Shown here piece after piece: positions 1 to 8,076 of a stretch of 64,000 bases of DNA. Numbering within the stretch: position 1 is the stretch's first letter; each line of letters starts with the position of its first letter. Origin of the DNA: CAJXMH01 sp040220135 (lineage in GTDB: Bacteria; Bacteroidota; Bacteroidia; Flavobacteriales_E; Vicingaceae); NCBI GenBank assembly GCA_040220135.1, contig JAVJTT010000009.1, positions 186,001 to 250,000 on the forward strand, in the 5' to 3' direction. Under the pieces are notes generated by a model. It saw nothing but the letters and a program-made list of their open reading frames with translations, ran no database searches and was not told the DNA's origin. The translations under genes and the position numbers were made by a program.

Positions 1-287
1 ACCACTATCGCTTCTTGGGCAGAAAAAGCATGGATATCTCGAAAGTCAAGCGAATCTTGATCGGGAGCAGGAATCAATTTCCACTCCTTTCCACCATTTT
101 CCGTTTGCAAGATTGTCCCACCAGAACCACTTAACCAAACCACATTGGAATCAATTACTGAAATGCCTCTTATGCTTTCATTTGTCGGAGAGTTTTGCTC
201 TTCAATCTTTACATCAGTAGAATGTTTATCAATCTTGCTATTCTGACAAGCAAAGACAAAACAAAGAAGAAGTAAAATTAGGCGCAT
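1..287 (-). CDS. BNR/Ycf48-like repeat lipoprotein, N-terminal part only
   Basis: The gene starts at an ATG at 287 and runs off the left edge of the window, leaving about 95 codons. The first residues form a lipoprotein signal (hydrophobic stretch LILLLLCFVFACQ with Cys at about residue 14). A linker rich in Asp, Glu and Asn follows, then a segment reading VVWLSGSGGTILQTENGG and a Trp-Lys pair. That GT-x-L-x-T-x-NGG-x-x-W pattern is typical of a blade of the BNR / photosystem-assembly Ycf48-like beta-propeller proteins common in Bacteroidota. It is probably an envelope-anchored sensor or scaffold; the specific role is unknown. The ATG directly follows the T tract of the upstream fumC terminator, so it probably has its own weak promoter or depends on read-through. 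Confidence 0.75.
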   Translation of the reverse strand, partial: MRLILLLLCFVFACQNSKIDKHSTDVKIEEQNSPTNESIRGISVIDSNVVWLSGSGGTILQTENGGKEWKLIPAPDQDSLDFRDIHAFSAQEAIV

Positions 288-312
288 AAAAAATCCCGCA
301 TTAAGCGGGATT
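288..312 (-). terminator. Rho-independent terminator of fumC
   Basis: There is a perfect 8-bp inverted repeat (AATCCCGC at 292-299 with GCGGGATT at 305-312). On the minus strand it is followed by a run of six T that touches the ATG of the next gene. It lies 28 bp after the fumC stop. Confidence 0.8.
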
Positions 313-339
313 AAGTTAAGGTATTTTCAGAATTAAATA

Positions 340-1740
340 CTACTTCAACGATCCAATCATTTTCATGGGATCAACCCATTCGTCAAACTGCTCTTCGGTT
401 AAGTAGCCCAAGTTCACCGCCTCTTCCTTTAGGGTAGTTCCGTTTTCATGAGCGGTTTTGGCAATTTTTGAAGCTTTGTCATAGCCAATGTGGGTGTTGA
501 GCGCTGTTACCAACATTAAAGAATTGTTCAAATTCTCTTTAATGTTCTTTTCGTTTGGCTCAATTCCTACAACACAATTGTCGTTAAAAGAAACACATGC
601 ATCCCCGATCAAACGAGCCGACTCTAAGAGATTCTTCGCCATCATGGGTTTGAAAACATTCAACTCAAAGTGACCGTTCATGCCGCCCGCAGCTACTGCC
701 ATGTCGTTCCCGATAACTTGCGCACAAACCATGGTTATAGCCTCTGCTTGAGTTGGGTTTACTTTACCCGGCATAATGGAAGAACCTGGCTCATTGGCAG
801 GAATATTCAATTCCCCAATTCCACAACGTGGCCCTGAAGCCAATAAACGAATGTCGTTGCCTATTTTCATTAAGCTTACTGCCAATTGCTTTAACGCCCC
901 GTGGGTTTCCACAATGGCATCATGGGCAGCCAAAGCTTCAAATTTATTTTCAGCAGTTCTAAAAGGCATTCCTGTAAAATCCGCAATGTATTGAGCCACT
1001 TTTTCAGAATAACCTTCAGGTGTATTTATTCCGGTTCCAACTGCAGTTCCGCCTAAAGCAACTTCAGAAAGATGGTCTAAAGTATTTTGTAAAGCTTTCA
1101 AACCGTGATCTAACTGCGAAACATAGCCTGAAAGTTCTTGTCCTACAGTAAGCGGAGTCGCATCCATCAAGTGAGTTCTCCCGATCTTCACTATATTCAT
1201 AAAGGCTTCAGATTTTTGCTTTAAAGTGTCTCTCAATTTTTCTACTCCCGGTATAGTAGTTTCTACCACCATTTTGTAGCAAGCAATGTGCATGCCGGTA
1301 GGAAAAGTATCATTCGAAGATTGTGACTTGTTCACATCATCATTCGGGTGAATGAAGCGCTCTCCTTCGCCTAATTTATTCCCTTGCAAAACATGAGCCC
1401 GATTAGCAATTACTTCATTGGTATTCATGTTTGATTGCGTTCCTGATCCAGTTTGCCAAACGACCAAGGGAAATTGATCATCCAAGTCGCCTTTTAAAAT
1501 TTCATCGCAAACTTTTGCAATCAAATCTCTTTTCTCATTTGGCAAAACCCCAAGCTCTGCATTGGTGTAAGCCGCTGCCTTTTTCAAATACGCAAATCCC
1601 TTTACGATTTCAAGTGGCATTTGCTGCTTGTGATCGCCAATTTTAAAATTGTTTCGCGAGCGCTCGGTTTGAGCTCCCCAGTATTTTTCAGAAGGAACTT
1701 TTACGTCTCCCAAACTATCTTTTTCAATCCGGTAATCCAT
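340..1740 (-). CDS. fumC: Class II fumarate hydratase
   Basis: This enzyme reversibly hydrates fumarate to L-malate in the TCA cycle, in the cytosol, as an oxygen-stable homotetramer without an iron-sulfur cluster. The 466-residue length matches bacterial FumC. Visible family signatures are the SSNDTFPT motif near residue 140, a GRTHLMDATP segment near 190, and the fumarase/aspartase signature GSSIMPGKVNP near residues 318-328, whose Ser is on the catalytic loop. NEPGSS and a full C-terminal helical domain distinguish it from truncated lyases. Aspartase is the main alternative, but the overall match is to fumarase. It is a single-gene unit read leftward, ended by the hairpin at 292-312, and it faces away from the small membrane-protein gene at 1819. 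Confidence 0.95.
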   Translation of the reverse strand: MDYRIEKDSLGDVKVPSEKYWGAQTERSRNNFKIGDHKQQMPLEIVKGFAYLKKAAAYTNAELGVLPNEKRDLIAKVCDEILKGDLDDQFPLVVWQTGSGTQSNMNTNEVIANRAHVLQGNKLGEGERFIHPNDDVNKSQSSNDTFPTGMHIACYKMVVETTIPGVEKLRDTLKQKSEAFMNIVKIGRTHLMDATPLTVGQELSGYVSQLDHGLKALQNTLDHLSEVALGGTAVGTGINTPEGYSEKVAQYIADFTGMPFRTAENKFEALAAHDAIVETHGALKQLAVSLMKIGNDIRLLASGPRCGIGELNIPANEPGSSIMPGKVNPTQAEAITMVCAQVIGNDMAVAAGGMNGHFELNVFKPMMAKNLLESARLIGDACVSFNDNCVVGIEPNEKNIKENLNNSLMLVTALNTHIGYDKASKIAKTAHENGTTLKEEAVNLGYLTEEQFDEWVDPMKMIGSLK

Positions 1741-1818
1741 GTAATTTAGATTTTGTTTTTTGATTCTTTAATTGCGGTAATTTATGCGTAAAATTGCAGT
1801 GCAAATTTATTCAAAGCT

Positions 1819-1986
1819 ATGTTTACAGCAGGTTTTTTATTGTTTTTAGCCATTTTTACCTTGGCATTTTGGGTATTACTTTTCTTATCCGCTTTTGCTT
1901 TACCCTACGCGCTTACCATGTATGTGGTTGAAAAGCTGAAAGGTGGAAGCGAAACGGAAGAAGAAAACGAAGTAGAATCAGCTTAA
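1819..1986 (+). CDS. 55-aa single-pass membrane protein, unknown
   Basis: This short gene encodes 55 residues. The first 35 or so are almost entirely hydrophobic (FLLFLAIFTLAFWVLLFLSA), enough for one long or two short membrane helices. A short positively charged turn (VVEKLKGG) and an acidic tail (SETEEENEVESA) follow. The pattern of helix plus acidic cytoplasmic tail is coherent and unlike chance translation. It starts with ATG, is divergent from fumC, and its stop overlaps the convergent arsC stop by four bases. I do not recognise a family. Short membrane proteins of this kind often modulate larger complexes, but nothing here shows which. Confidence 0.6.
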   Translation: MFTAGFLLFLAIFTLAFWVLLFLSAFALPYALTMYVVEKLKGGSETEEENEVESA

Positions 1987-2321
1987 AAAAGCTCTTTCAC
2001 TGTTTCAGGAGGTCTTCCGATCACTGCTTTATTCCCTTTTACCACGATTGGTCTTTCGATTAACTTCGGGTTTTCGATCATGATTTGAACCCACTCCTCG
2101 TCTCCAAACTGTTTTCCTTTAAACTTTTCTTTAAACACTTTTTCACCTTTACGAAGCAGTTCTTCGGGCTTCATGTTCAATTTAGCCAACAACTGATTTA
2201 GTTCTTCTTTAGAAGGCACTTCTTTCAAGTATTCTACAATTTCAAAGTCTTGACCTTCTTCTTTCAAGATAGCTAAAGTCTCTCTACTTTTTGTACAACG
2301 TGGGTTGTGGTATATTTTCAT
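1983..2321 (-). CDS. arsC: ArsC-family arsenate reductase-like protein
   Basis: This 112-residue thioredoxin-fold protein belongs to the ArsC/Spx superfamily. The N-terminal HNPRCTKSRETL places the catalytic Cys at residue 9, as in glutaredoxin-coupled arsenate reductases, which reduce arsenate to arsenite. The C-terminal part carries the usual IERPIVV and GRPPE segments. No arsR, arsB or acr3 lies nearby, so this is probably the housekeeping ArsC/YfgD type, and its physiological substrate may not be arsenate. Spx is unlikely because the CxxC redox switch is absent. It sits 36 bp downstream of prfB on the same strand and may be co-transcribed. Confidence 0.85.
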   Translation of the reverse strand: MKIYHNPRCTKSRETLAILKEEGQDFEIVEYLKEVPSKEELNQLLAKLNMKPEELLRKGEKVFKEKFKGKQFGDEEWVQIMIENPKLIERPIVVKGNKAVIGRPPETVKELF

Positions 2322-2357
2322 GATCTATTTTTTTAAATTTATTTAAGAAAGAAAGGT

Positions 2358-3461
2358 TTAATTCTTCTTTTCACTTCCGGAGCCATACTCCATTAAGTAA
2401 GCTTTAATGAACTCATCCAATGCTCCATCCATCACATCGTCTACATTTGAGGTCTCGTAATTCGTTCTCACGTCTTTTACCATTTTGTATGGGTGCATCA
2501 CATAGTTCCGGATTTGTGAGCCCCATTCAATCTTCTTTTTATCCGCTTCTATCTCCGCTCGTTTTTCTAGTCGCTTTCGCATTTCCATTTCAAAAAGCTG
2601 TGATTTCAACAACTGCATGGCTTTCTCTTTATTTCCTAGCTGAGATCGCGATTCGGTGTTGTCGATCACAATACCACTAGGTTTGTGGTGCAAGCGCACT
2701 CCGGTTTCTACTTTGTTTACATTCTGTCCACCGGCTCCACCCGAACGGAAGGTATCAAAAGAAACATCAGCCGGATTTACTTCTATTTCTATGGTATCGT
2801 CTACCAAAGGGTAAACGTATACTGAAGCAAAAGAAGTATGGCGCTTAGCATTAGAGTCAAATGGCGAAATCCTTACCAAACGGTGTACTCCATTCTCCCC
2901 TTTCAAATAACCAAAGGCAAATTCTCCTTCAAACTCTAAAGTCACGGTTTTAATGCCTGCTACATCGCCTTCTTGGTGGTCGAGTTCTTTGATCTTCATG
3001 CCGTTTTTTTCGCCCCACATCAAATACATGCGCATTAACATGGAAGCCCAATCACAGCTTTCCGTTCCTCCGGCACCGGCAGTAATTTGCAAAACGGCAC
3101 TTAAAGAGTCTTCTTCGGCACTCAGCATGTTTTTAAACTCCAAGTCCTCTACCCCTTTGGTAGCCTTCTCAAAAGCCTTCATTACCTCAGCCTCAGTAGC
3201 TCCTTCTTCTTTGTAAAAGTCATATAGCACTTCTAAATCCTCGACAAGAGTGTTCACTTTATCGTAGCCTTCCGTCCACACTTTTTTATTGCGAATTTGA
3301 CGCATGAGCTTCTCTGCTTCTTTTGGATCATCCCAAAACTCCGGCAAATGAGTGCGCTGCTCTTCTTGATCAATCTCAATTTTTAGATCTTCAATATTCA
3401 AGTATCCTTTCAAGGCTTCAACTCGAGTAGCAAGTTCTTTTATCTGTTCTTGTGTTATCAT
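2358..3461 (-). CDS. prfB: Peptide chain release factor 2
   Basis: RF2 recognises UGA and UAA stop codons and triggers peptide release on the ribosome. The 367-residue protein has the SPFDS anticodon-like motif near residues 198-202 that defines RF2, and the GGQ catalytic motif in SGGAGGQNVNKVET near residue 240. The reading frame is continuous. At the position where many prfB genes have the programmed +1 frameshift (after the LKGYL stretch, codons 17-21), this one reads TAC TTG AAT with no in-frame UGA, so no autoregulatory frameshift is needed. Expression is therefore probably not self-regulated in the E. coli way. It is leftward, with arsC following. Confidence 0.95.
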   Translation of the reverse strand: MITQEQIKELATRVEALKGYLNIEDLKIEIDQEEQRTHLPEFWDDPKEAEKLMRQIRNKKVWTEGYDKVNTLVEDLEVLYDFYKEEGATEAEVMKAFEKATKGVEDLEFKNMLSAEEDSLSAVLQITAGAGGTESCDWASMLMRMYLMWGEKNGMKIKELDHQEGDVAGIKTVTLEFEGEFAFGYLKGENGVHRLVRISPFDSNAKRHTSFASVYVYPLVDDTIEIEVNPADVSFDTFRSGGAGGQNVNKVETGVRLHHKPSGIVIDNTESRSQLGNKEKAMQLLKSQLFEMEMRKRLEKRAEIEADKKKIEWGSQIRNYVMHPYKMVKDVRTNYETSNVDDVMDGALDEFIKAYLMEYGSGSEKKN

Positions 3462-3559
3462 GGAATCTCCAAAGTTAATTTTTCAATTCCGATTGAGGGC
3501 ATTTCTACTTTTTTGAACGACTTTTGGTAGGTCATAAATAACTTTAAATCTATTACAAT

Positions 3560-4030
3560 ATGAAAAAGCTAAGCATTGGGATTGGAATAGCCCTGCTCCT
3601 GAACTTCATTCCCTTTTCTGAAACTTCTGCTCAAGCTCAGAAGTACAAAATTATTACCACGGTAGAGTCAATTGTTCCCATGGGAATTGGACGTTCTAGA
3701 ATTATTGAAGAAAATGAAGAAGTGGATGTAGACGCTTTTTCTAGTGAAAGAACGGATGGTAAAAAATCAAAACAAGGAAAGGTTAAAAGAAAGGAAATTA
3801 AGATTGACAATTTTACAGAAACCAAATTGCTCAACTTTTACAGTGGGGTAGGCTTAAATTTTCAAAACATTGCTTCTAATGATGCCATGGTTTCAGCTAT
3901 GCTTACTGACATGGCAGCAGAAGGATGGGAATTGTTTACGGTGGTAAGCGGAGTTGAAAGTGATGCTGGTGGTGATGATGGAAAAGGCATATTTATTACC
4001 CGCTATGTTTTTCGAAAAAATGTAGAATAA
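3560..4030 (+). CDS. Secreted protein of unknown function, DUF4177-like C terminus
   Basis: The protein has 156 residues. Residues 1-26 are a clear Sec signal peptide (MKKLSIGIGIALLL core, cleavage near SAQA). The mature part has a charged, Lys-rich middle (residues 60-95). The C-terminal segment, MLTDMAAEGWELFTVV then ITRYVFRK, resembles the GWEL strand-turn-strand pattern of small DUF4177-type proteins. The function is unknown; a periplasmic location is likely. It is a monocistronic gene, divergent from prfB, and closed by a strong terminator at 4050-4080. Confidence 0.7.
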   Translation: MKKLSIGIGIALLLNFIPFSETSAQAQKYKIITTVESIVPMGIGRSRIIEENEEVDVDAFSSERTDGKKSKQGKVKRKEIKIDNFTETKLLNFYSGVGLNFQNIASNDAMVSAMLTDMAAEGWELFTVVSGVESDAGGDDGKGIFITRYVFRKNVE

Positions 4031-4049
4031 CTTCTCTTAAGAAAGATTA

Positions 4050-4080
4050 AATAGCCGTTAAGCAATTAACGGCTATTTTT
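4050..4080 (+). terminator. Rho-independent terminator with GCAA tetraloop
   Basis: A perfect 12-bp stem (4050-4061 with 4066-4077) encloses a GCAA tetraloop and is followed by T residues to 4080. It ends the secreted-protein gene and stops two bases before the recQ ATG. Confidence 0.85.
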
Positions 4081-4082
4081 AT

Positions 4083-5999
4083 ATGCAGATGTCAGTAGAT
4101 AAAATTCACAAAATCTTGCTCCAATTTTGGGGTTATGCTTCCTTTCGGGAAAAGCAGGAGGACATTATTCGTTCTGTTCTGGAGGGAAAAGACACTCTTG
4201 CCTTGCTGCCCACAGGTGGAGGAAAATCCATTTGCTTTCAAGTGCCGGCTTTGGCTCAAGAAGGCATTTGCATTGTGGTTTCTCCTTTAATTGCTTTAAT
4301 GCAAGACCAAGTAGACAATCTGCAAAAAAATGGGATTAAGGCCTTAGCCATTAGTTCAGCTTTAAGTAAAAGAGAAATCGACATTGCGCTAGATAATGCC
4401 GCTTATGGTGACTTCAAATTTCTTTATGTTTCTCCTGAACGACTAGAAACCGAACTATTTCAGGCTAGATTGAAAAAGATGAATGTCAATTTAATCGCCA
4501 TTGATGAAGCGCATTGCATTTCGCAGTGGGGCTATGATTTTCGTCCTGCCTATTTAAACATTGCTAACTTAAGAGAGCTCTTGCCTGATGTTCCTCTTTT
4601 GGCCTTAACCGCTACGGCCACTCCCAAAGTGGTAGAAGACATCCAAGAAAAGTTAGCCTTTAAGAAGAAGAATGTACTTCAGAAAAGCTTTGAGCGTAAA
4701 AATTTAGCTTATGTGGTTTTGCATGAAGAAGATCAGTATCGTCGTATGCTAAAGGTGATTTCCGGAGTGAAAGGAAGTGGGATAGTCTATGCAAACCGAA
4801 GAAAAAAATGCAAGGAGGTAGCTAACTTTTTACAGCAAAATCAAATTTCTGCAGATTATTACCATGCGGGATTAAATCACACTCAACGCAAGGCAAAGCA
4901 AGAAGCTTGGATCAACAATCGCACTCAGGTGATCGTCGCCACCAACGCTTTTGGAATGGGGATTGACAAACCAGATGTGCGTTTTGTGATTCACTTGGAC
5001 TTGCCAGAATCTTTAGAGGCCTATTTTCAAGAAGCCGGACGAGGCGGGCGAGATGGCCAAAAATCCTTTGCTGTTTTACTAATGAGCCCATCCATGGGAG
5101 CAGACCTAAAAAAGCAAGTGGAGCAATCGTTTCCAGAAATAAAAACCATTAAACAAGTCTATCAATGTTTGGGTAACTTTTTACAAATACCCATAAATGG
5201 AGGAGAAAATCAAAGTTTTGATTTTAACATTGCTGAATTTGCCGAACGGTTTTCCATGCACCCCATAGAGGCCTATCATAGTTTGCATTTTTTAGAGAAA
5301 GAAGGCTACCTTACTCTATCTGAAAATTTTTCTACCCCTTCTCGTTTACACATTTGTAAAAGCAAAAAAGACCTTTATCAATTTCAAGTTTCCAACCCAA
5401 CTTACGATGGTTTTATTAAAGGCATACTTCGAACTTATGGTGGCTTATTTGAAGGATTTGTTAAAATTAACGAACAAGTTTTGGCCAAAAACTTGAAATT
5501 GAGTCCGGCACAAGTGATTGCTAAATTGAAGCATTTAGACAAATTGGAATTGCTGGACTATGAAGCTCAAAGCAGCTTGCCTAAACTCACTCTCATTCAG
5601 GCGAGATTAGACCAAGAGGCTTTGCGGATATCAAAAGCAAATTATTTAGAACGAAAGCAAATTGCCTTTGAAAAACTTGATTCCGTTCTGCGCTATGCTG
5701 AAAGCAATGACCGTTGCAGAAGTCAACTATTATTGGAGTACTTTGGAGAAAAAGACAGCTACCGTTGCGGCATTTGTGATGTTTGCTTGGAACGTAATAA
5801 GCTTGACTTAAACGATATGGAGTTTGAGGAGATTCAAGCACAGTTGCACAAAATTATGTCTGAAAAGCCGCTTCCTTTAAAGGAAGTTGTGGCAAAAGTG
5901 AAAGGTTATAAAGAAAATCAAACTTTAAAGGTAATCGACTTTTTGCTCGACACCGGTGAACTTAAAACAGACGGCCTTGAGTATCAGCTGGCGCATTGA
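4083..5999 (+). CDS. recQ: ATP-dependent DNA helicase RecQ
   Basis: This is a 3'-5' DNA helicase for recombination and repair of stalled forks. Superfamily 2 motifs are in order: Walker A PTGGGKS (residues 43-49), DEAH box (141-144), SAT-equivalent TATATP, and motif VI QEAGRGGRDG near 317. The RecQ zinc site has Cys residues in the segment SYRCGICDVCLE near 560-570, and a winged-helix region lies around it. At 638 residues it is a normal RecQ. The C-terminal HRDC domain is not obvious and may be reduced or absent. Two ATGs (4083 and 4089) are possible starts; both lie immediately after a terminator, so there is little room for a ribosome site. The last 38 bases overlap the convergent ligA. 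Confidence 0.95.
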   Translation: MQMSVDKIHKILLQFWGYASFREKQEDIIRSVLEGKDTLALLPTGGGKSICFQVPALAQEGICIVVSPLIALMQDQVDNLQKNGIKALAISSALSKREIDIALDNAAYGDFKFLYVSPERLETELFQARLKKMNVNLIAIDEAHCISQWGYDFRPAYLNIANLRELLPDVPLLALTATATPKVVEDIQEKLAFKKKNVLQKSFERKNLAYVVLHEEDQYRRMLKVISGVKGSGIVYANRRKKCKEVANFLQQNQISADYYHAGLNHTQRKAKQEAWINNRTQVIVATNAFGMGIDKPDVRFVIHLDLPESLEAYFQEAGRGGRDGQKSFAVLLMSPSMGADLKKQVEQSFPEIKTIKQVYQCLGNFLQIPINGGENQSFDFNIAEFAERFSMHPIEAYHSLHFLEKEGYLTLSENFSTPSRLHICKSKKDLYQFQVSNPTYDGFIKGILRTYGGLFEGFVKINEQVLAKNLKLSPAQVIAKLKHLDKLELLDYEAQSSLPKLTLIQARLDQEALRISKANYLERKQIAFEKLDSVLRYAESNDRCRSQLLLEYFGEKDSYRCGICDVCLERNKLDLNDMEFEEIQAQLHKIMSEKPLPLKEVVAKVKGYKENQTLKVIDFLLDTGELKTDGLEYQLAH

Positions 6000-8007
6000 T
6001 CAATTCAGAAAATTCATTTTCTGAAATAATCTTTACTTCTAACTTTTCCGCCTTTTCTTTTTTGGCCGGTCCCATTTTATCCCCGGCAATCAAGTAATCA
6101 GTTTTACTGGAAATCGAACCTACATTCTTACCGCCATGGTCTTCAATGGCTTGTTTTAACTCTTTGCGTGAATAATGCTCAAACACTCCGGAAACAACAA
6201 AGGACAAGCCTTCTAATTTGCTTGACTTGGAAGTGTCCTCTTCTTCGGCCATTTCCATTTGCAAGCCCAATCCTGTCAATCGATCTACTAACTCTCGATT
6301 TCGCTCTTCTTGAAAAAAGCTGATGATACTCTCTGCGATCTTATCTCCAATCTCATCCACCGCAATTAGATCTTCAAAACTTGCCTCTCGAATAGCTTTC
6401 ATGCTCTTAAAGTGTTTGGCGAGTTTCTTGGCTACGGTTTCACCTACATAGCGAATGCCAATGGCAAACAACACTTTTTGAAAGGGAACTTGTTTTGACT
6501 TTTCCACTCCTTCAAGCAAATTATTCACCGACTTCTCGGCCATTCGGTCTAGCGGTAGCAGGTCATCTTTTTTCAAGGAATAAATATCGGCTATGCTAGC
6601 AATCAAGCCTGCTTCATAGAGTTGCTCTACGGTCTCCTCGCCCAAGCCTTCAATGTCCATGGCCTTACGACTGATAAAATGGGCCATCTTTCCTTTTAGC
6701 TGCGGTGGACAGCCCCAAACATTAGGACAATAGTGCTGCGCTTCCCCTGCAATGCGAATCAGTTCCGTTTCACATTCCGGACAATTAGTGGCGTATTGAG
6801 TAGGCTCAGAATCCTCAGGACGTAGTCCCAAATTCACTCCGACTACTTTTGGAATAATCTCTCCCCCTTTTTCAACTTGTACCGTATCTCCTTTTCGAAC
6901 ATCCAATTTGGCAATCTGATCTGCATTGTGCAAAGAAGCTCGTTTTACCGTAGTTCCGCCCAATAAAATCGGCTCTAAATTTGCTACCGGTGTGATGGCT
7001 CCGGTTCTGCCTACTTGGTAGGTAATTTTATTCAACTTAGTTTCTACTTGCTCGGCTTTAAATTTATAGGCAATGGCCCAACGCGGACTTTTTGCGGTAT
7101 AACCTAACTCTTCTTGTAGGTCATAATCATTGACTTTGATCACGATTCCATCAATTTCAAAATCTAAGGCTGAACGTTGCTCGTCCCAATAATCGATGAA
7201 TTCAAAAATCTCATCAATATTATTGGCGCTTGTAATCAAATTCTTCTTTTTAGAAGGTGCTTTGAAACCCCACGAGGCAGCTGCTTCTAAGTTCTGTAGA
7301 TGTCCTTCATGGGGTAATTTTTCACCTAAAACATAATATAGATAACAGTCTAATTTACGCTCTGCTACTACCGCAGAATCTTGCATTTTCAATGTCCCTG
7401 AAGCCGCATTTCTTGGGTTTGCCAAACGATCCTCCCCTTCTTCTTCTCTTTTTTCATTTAACGCTCTAAACACTGATAAGGGATAAAATATCTCTCCTCG
7501 AATTTCAAACTCTTCAGGATAATCTCCTTTCAACTGTAAAGGAACTGAGCGAATGGTTTTTACATTGGTAGTAATATCGTCTCCTTGAGTTCCATCTCCT
7601 CGAGTAACCGCTCTTTCAATTCGTCCGTTTTTGTATGAAATCCCAATGGCAACTCCGTCGTATTTTAACTCACAGGTATACTCTACTTTTTTTCCTGCTA
7701 GCTTCTGCACTCTCTCGTCAAAGTCAACTAATTCTTCTCGGCTGTAGCTATTTGAAAGTGAAAGCATGGGATAATTATGCTTTACCGTTTCGAAGTTCTT
7801 TGTCACTTCACCGCCCACTCTTTTGGTAGGTGAGTTTTGATCTGCCAAATCAGGAAACTCTTCTTCTAGTTTTTGCAGTTCTTTCAGTTTCATGTCGAAC
7901 TCATAATCGCTAATACTCGGATTATCTTCTACATAATACTTGTGATTGTGCTCACGAAGTTCAGCGCTTAGGGCTTCAATCTTCTGTTTGGCTTCTTCTT
8001 TTTTCAT
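5962..8007 (-). CDS. ligA: NAD-dependent DNA ligase
   Basis: LigA seals nicks during replication and repair, using NAD. The 681-residue protein has the expected order. First come an Ia domain with YY (residues 24-25) and the adenylation domain with the KYDG motif, whose Lys115 is adenylated. An OB fold follows, then a four-Cys zinc finger (CPECET ... CPNVWGC near 415-435), tandem HhH repeats (residues 440-590) and a C-terminal BRCT domain (about 600-675, GLSFVVSG start). The C-terminal codons overlap the end of convergent recQ by 38 bp, so the two tails are antisense to each other. It is a single gene; the start ATG lies 69 bp from the divergent transporter's ATG. Confidence 0.96.
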   Translation of the reverse strand: MKKEEAKQKIEALSAELREHNHKYYVEDNPSISDYEFDMKLKELQKLEEEFPDLADQNSPTKRVGGEVTKNFETVKHNYPMLSLSNSYSREELVDFDERVQKLAGKKVEYTCELKYDGVAIGISYKNGRIERAVTRGDGTQGDDITTNVKTIRSVPLQLKGDYPEEFEIRGEIFYPLSVFRALNEKREEEGEDRLANPRNAASGTLKMQDSAVVAERKLDCYLYYVLGEKLPHEGHLQNLEAAASWGFKAPSKKKNLITSANNIDEIFEFIDYWDEQRSALDFEIDGIVIKVNDYDLQEELGYTAKSPRWAIAYKFKAEQVETKLNKITYQVGRTGAITPVANLEPILLGGTTVKRASLHNADQIAKLDVRKGDTVQVEKGGEIIPKVVGVNLGLRPEDSEPTQYATNCPECETELIRIAGEAQHYCPNVWGCPPQLKGKMAHFISRKAMDIEGLGEETVEQLYEAGLIASIADIYSLKKDDLLPLDRMAEKSVNNLLEGVEKSKQVPFQKVLFAIGIRYVGETVAKKLAKHFKSMKAIREASFEDLIAVDEIGDKIAESIISFFQEERNRELVDRLTGLGLQMEMAEEEDTSKSSKLEGLSFVVSGVFEHYSRKELKQAIEDHGGKNVGSISSKTDYLIAGDKMGPAKKEKAEKLEVKIISENEFSELINAPADTQGRLF

Positions 8008-8076
8008 GAGGTGAATTCAGAGTCCTAAATTATAAATTCATTGGCTTTTCAACTATCTTTAAACCCACTTTCAGCT

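Noticed and set aside
2358..3461. prfB as a frameshifted pseudogene
   Set aside because: The frame is continuous and all key motifs (SPF, GGQ) are intact.
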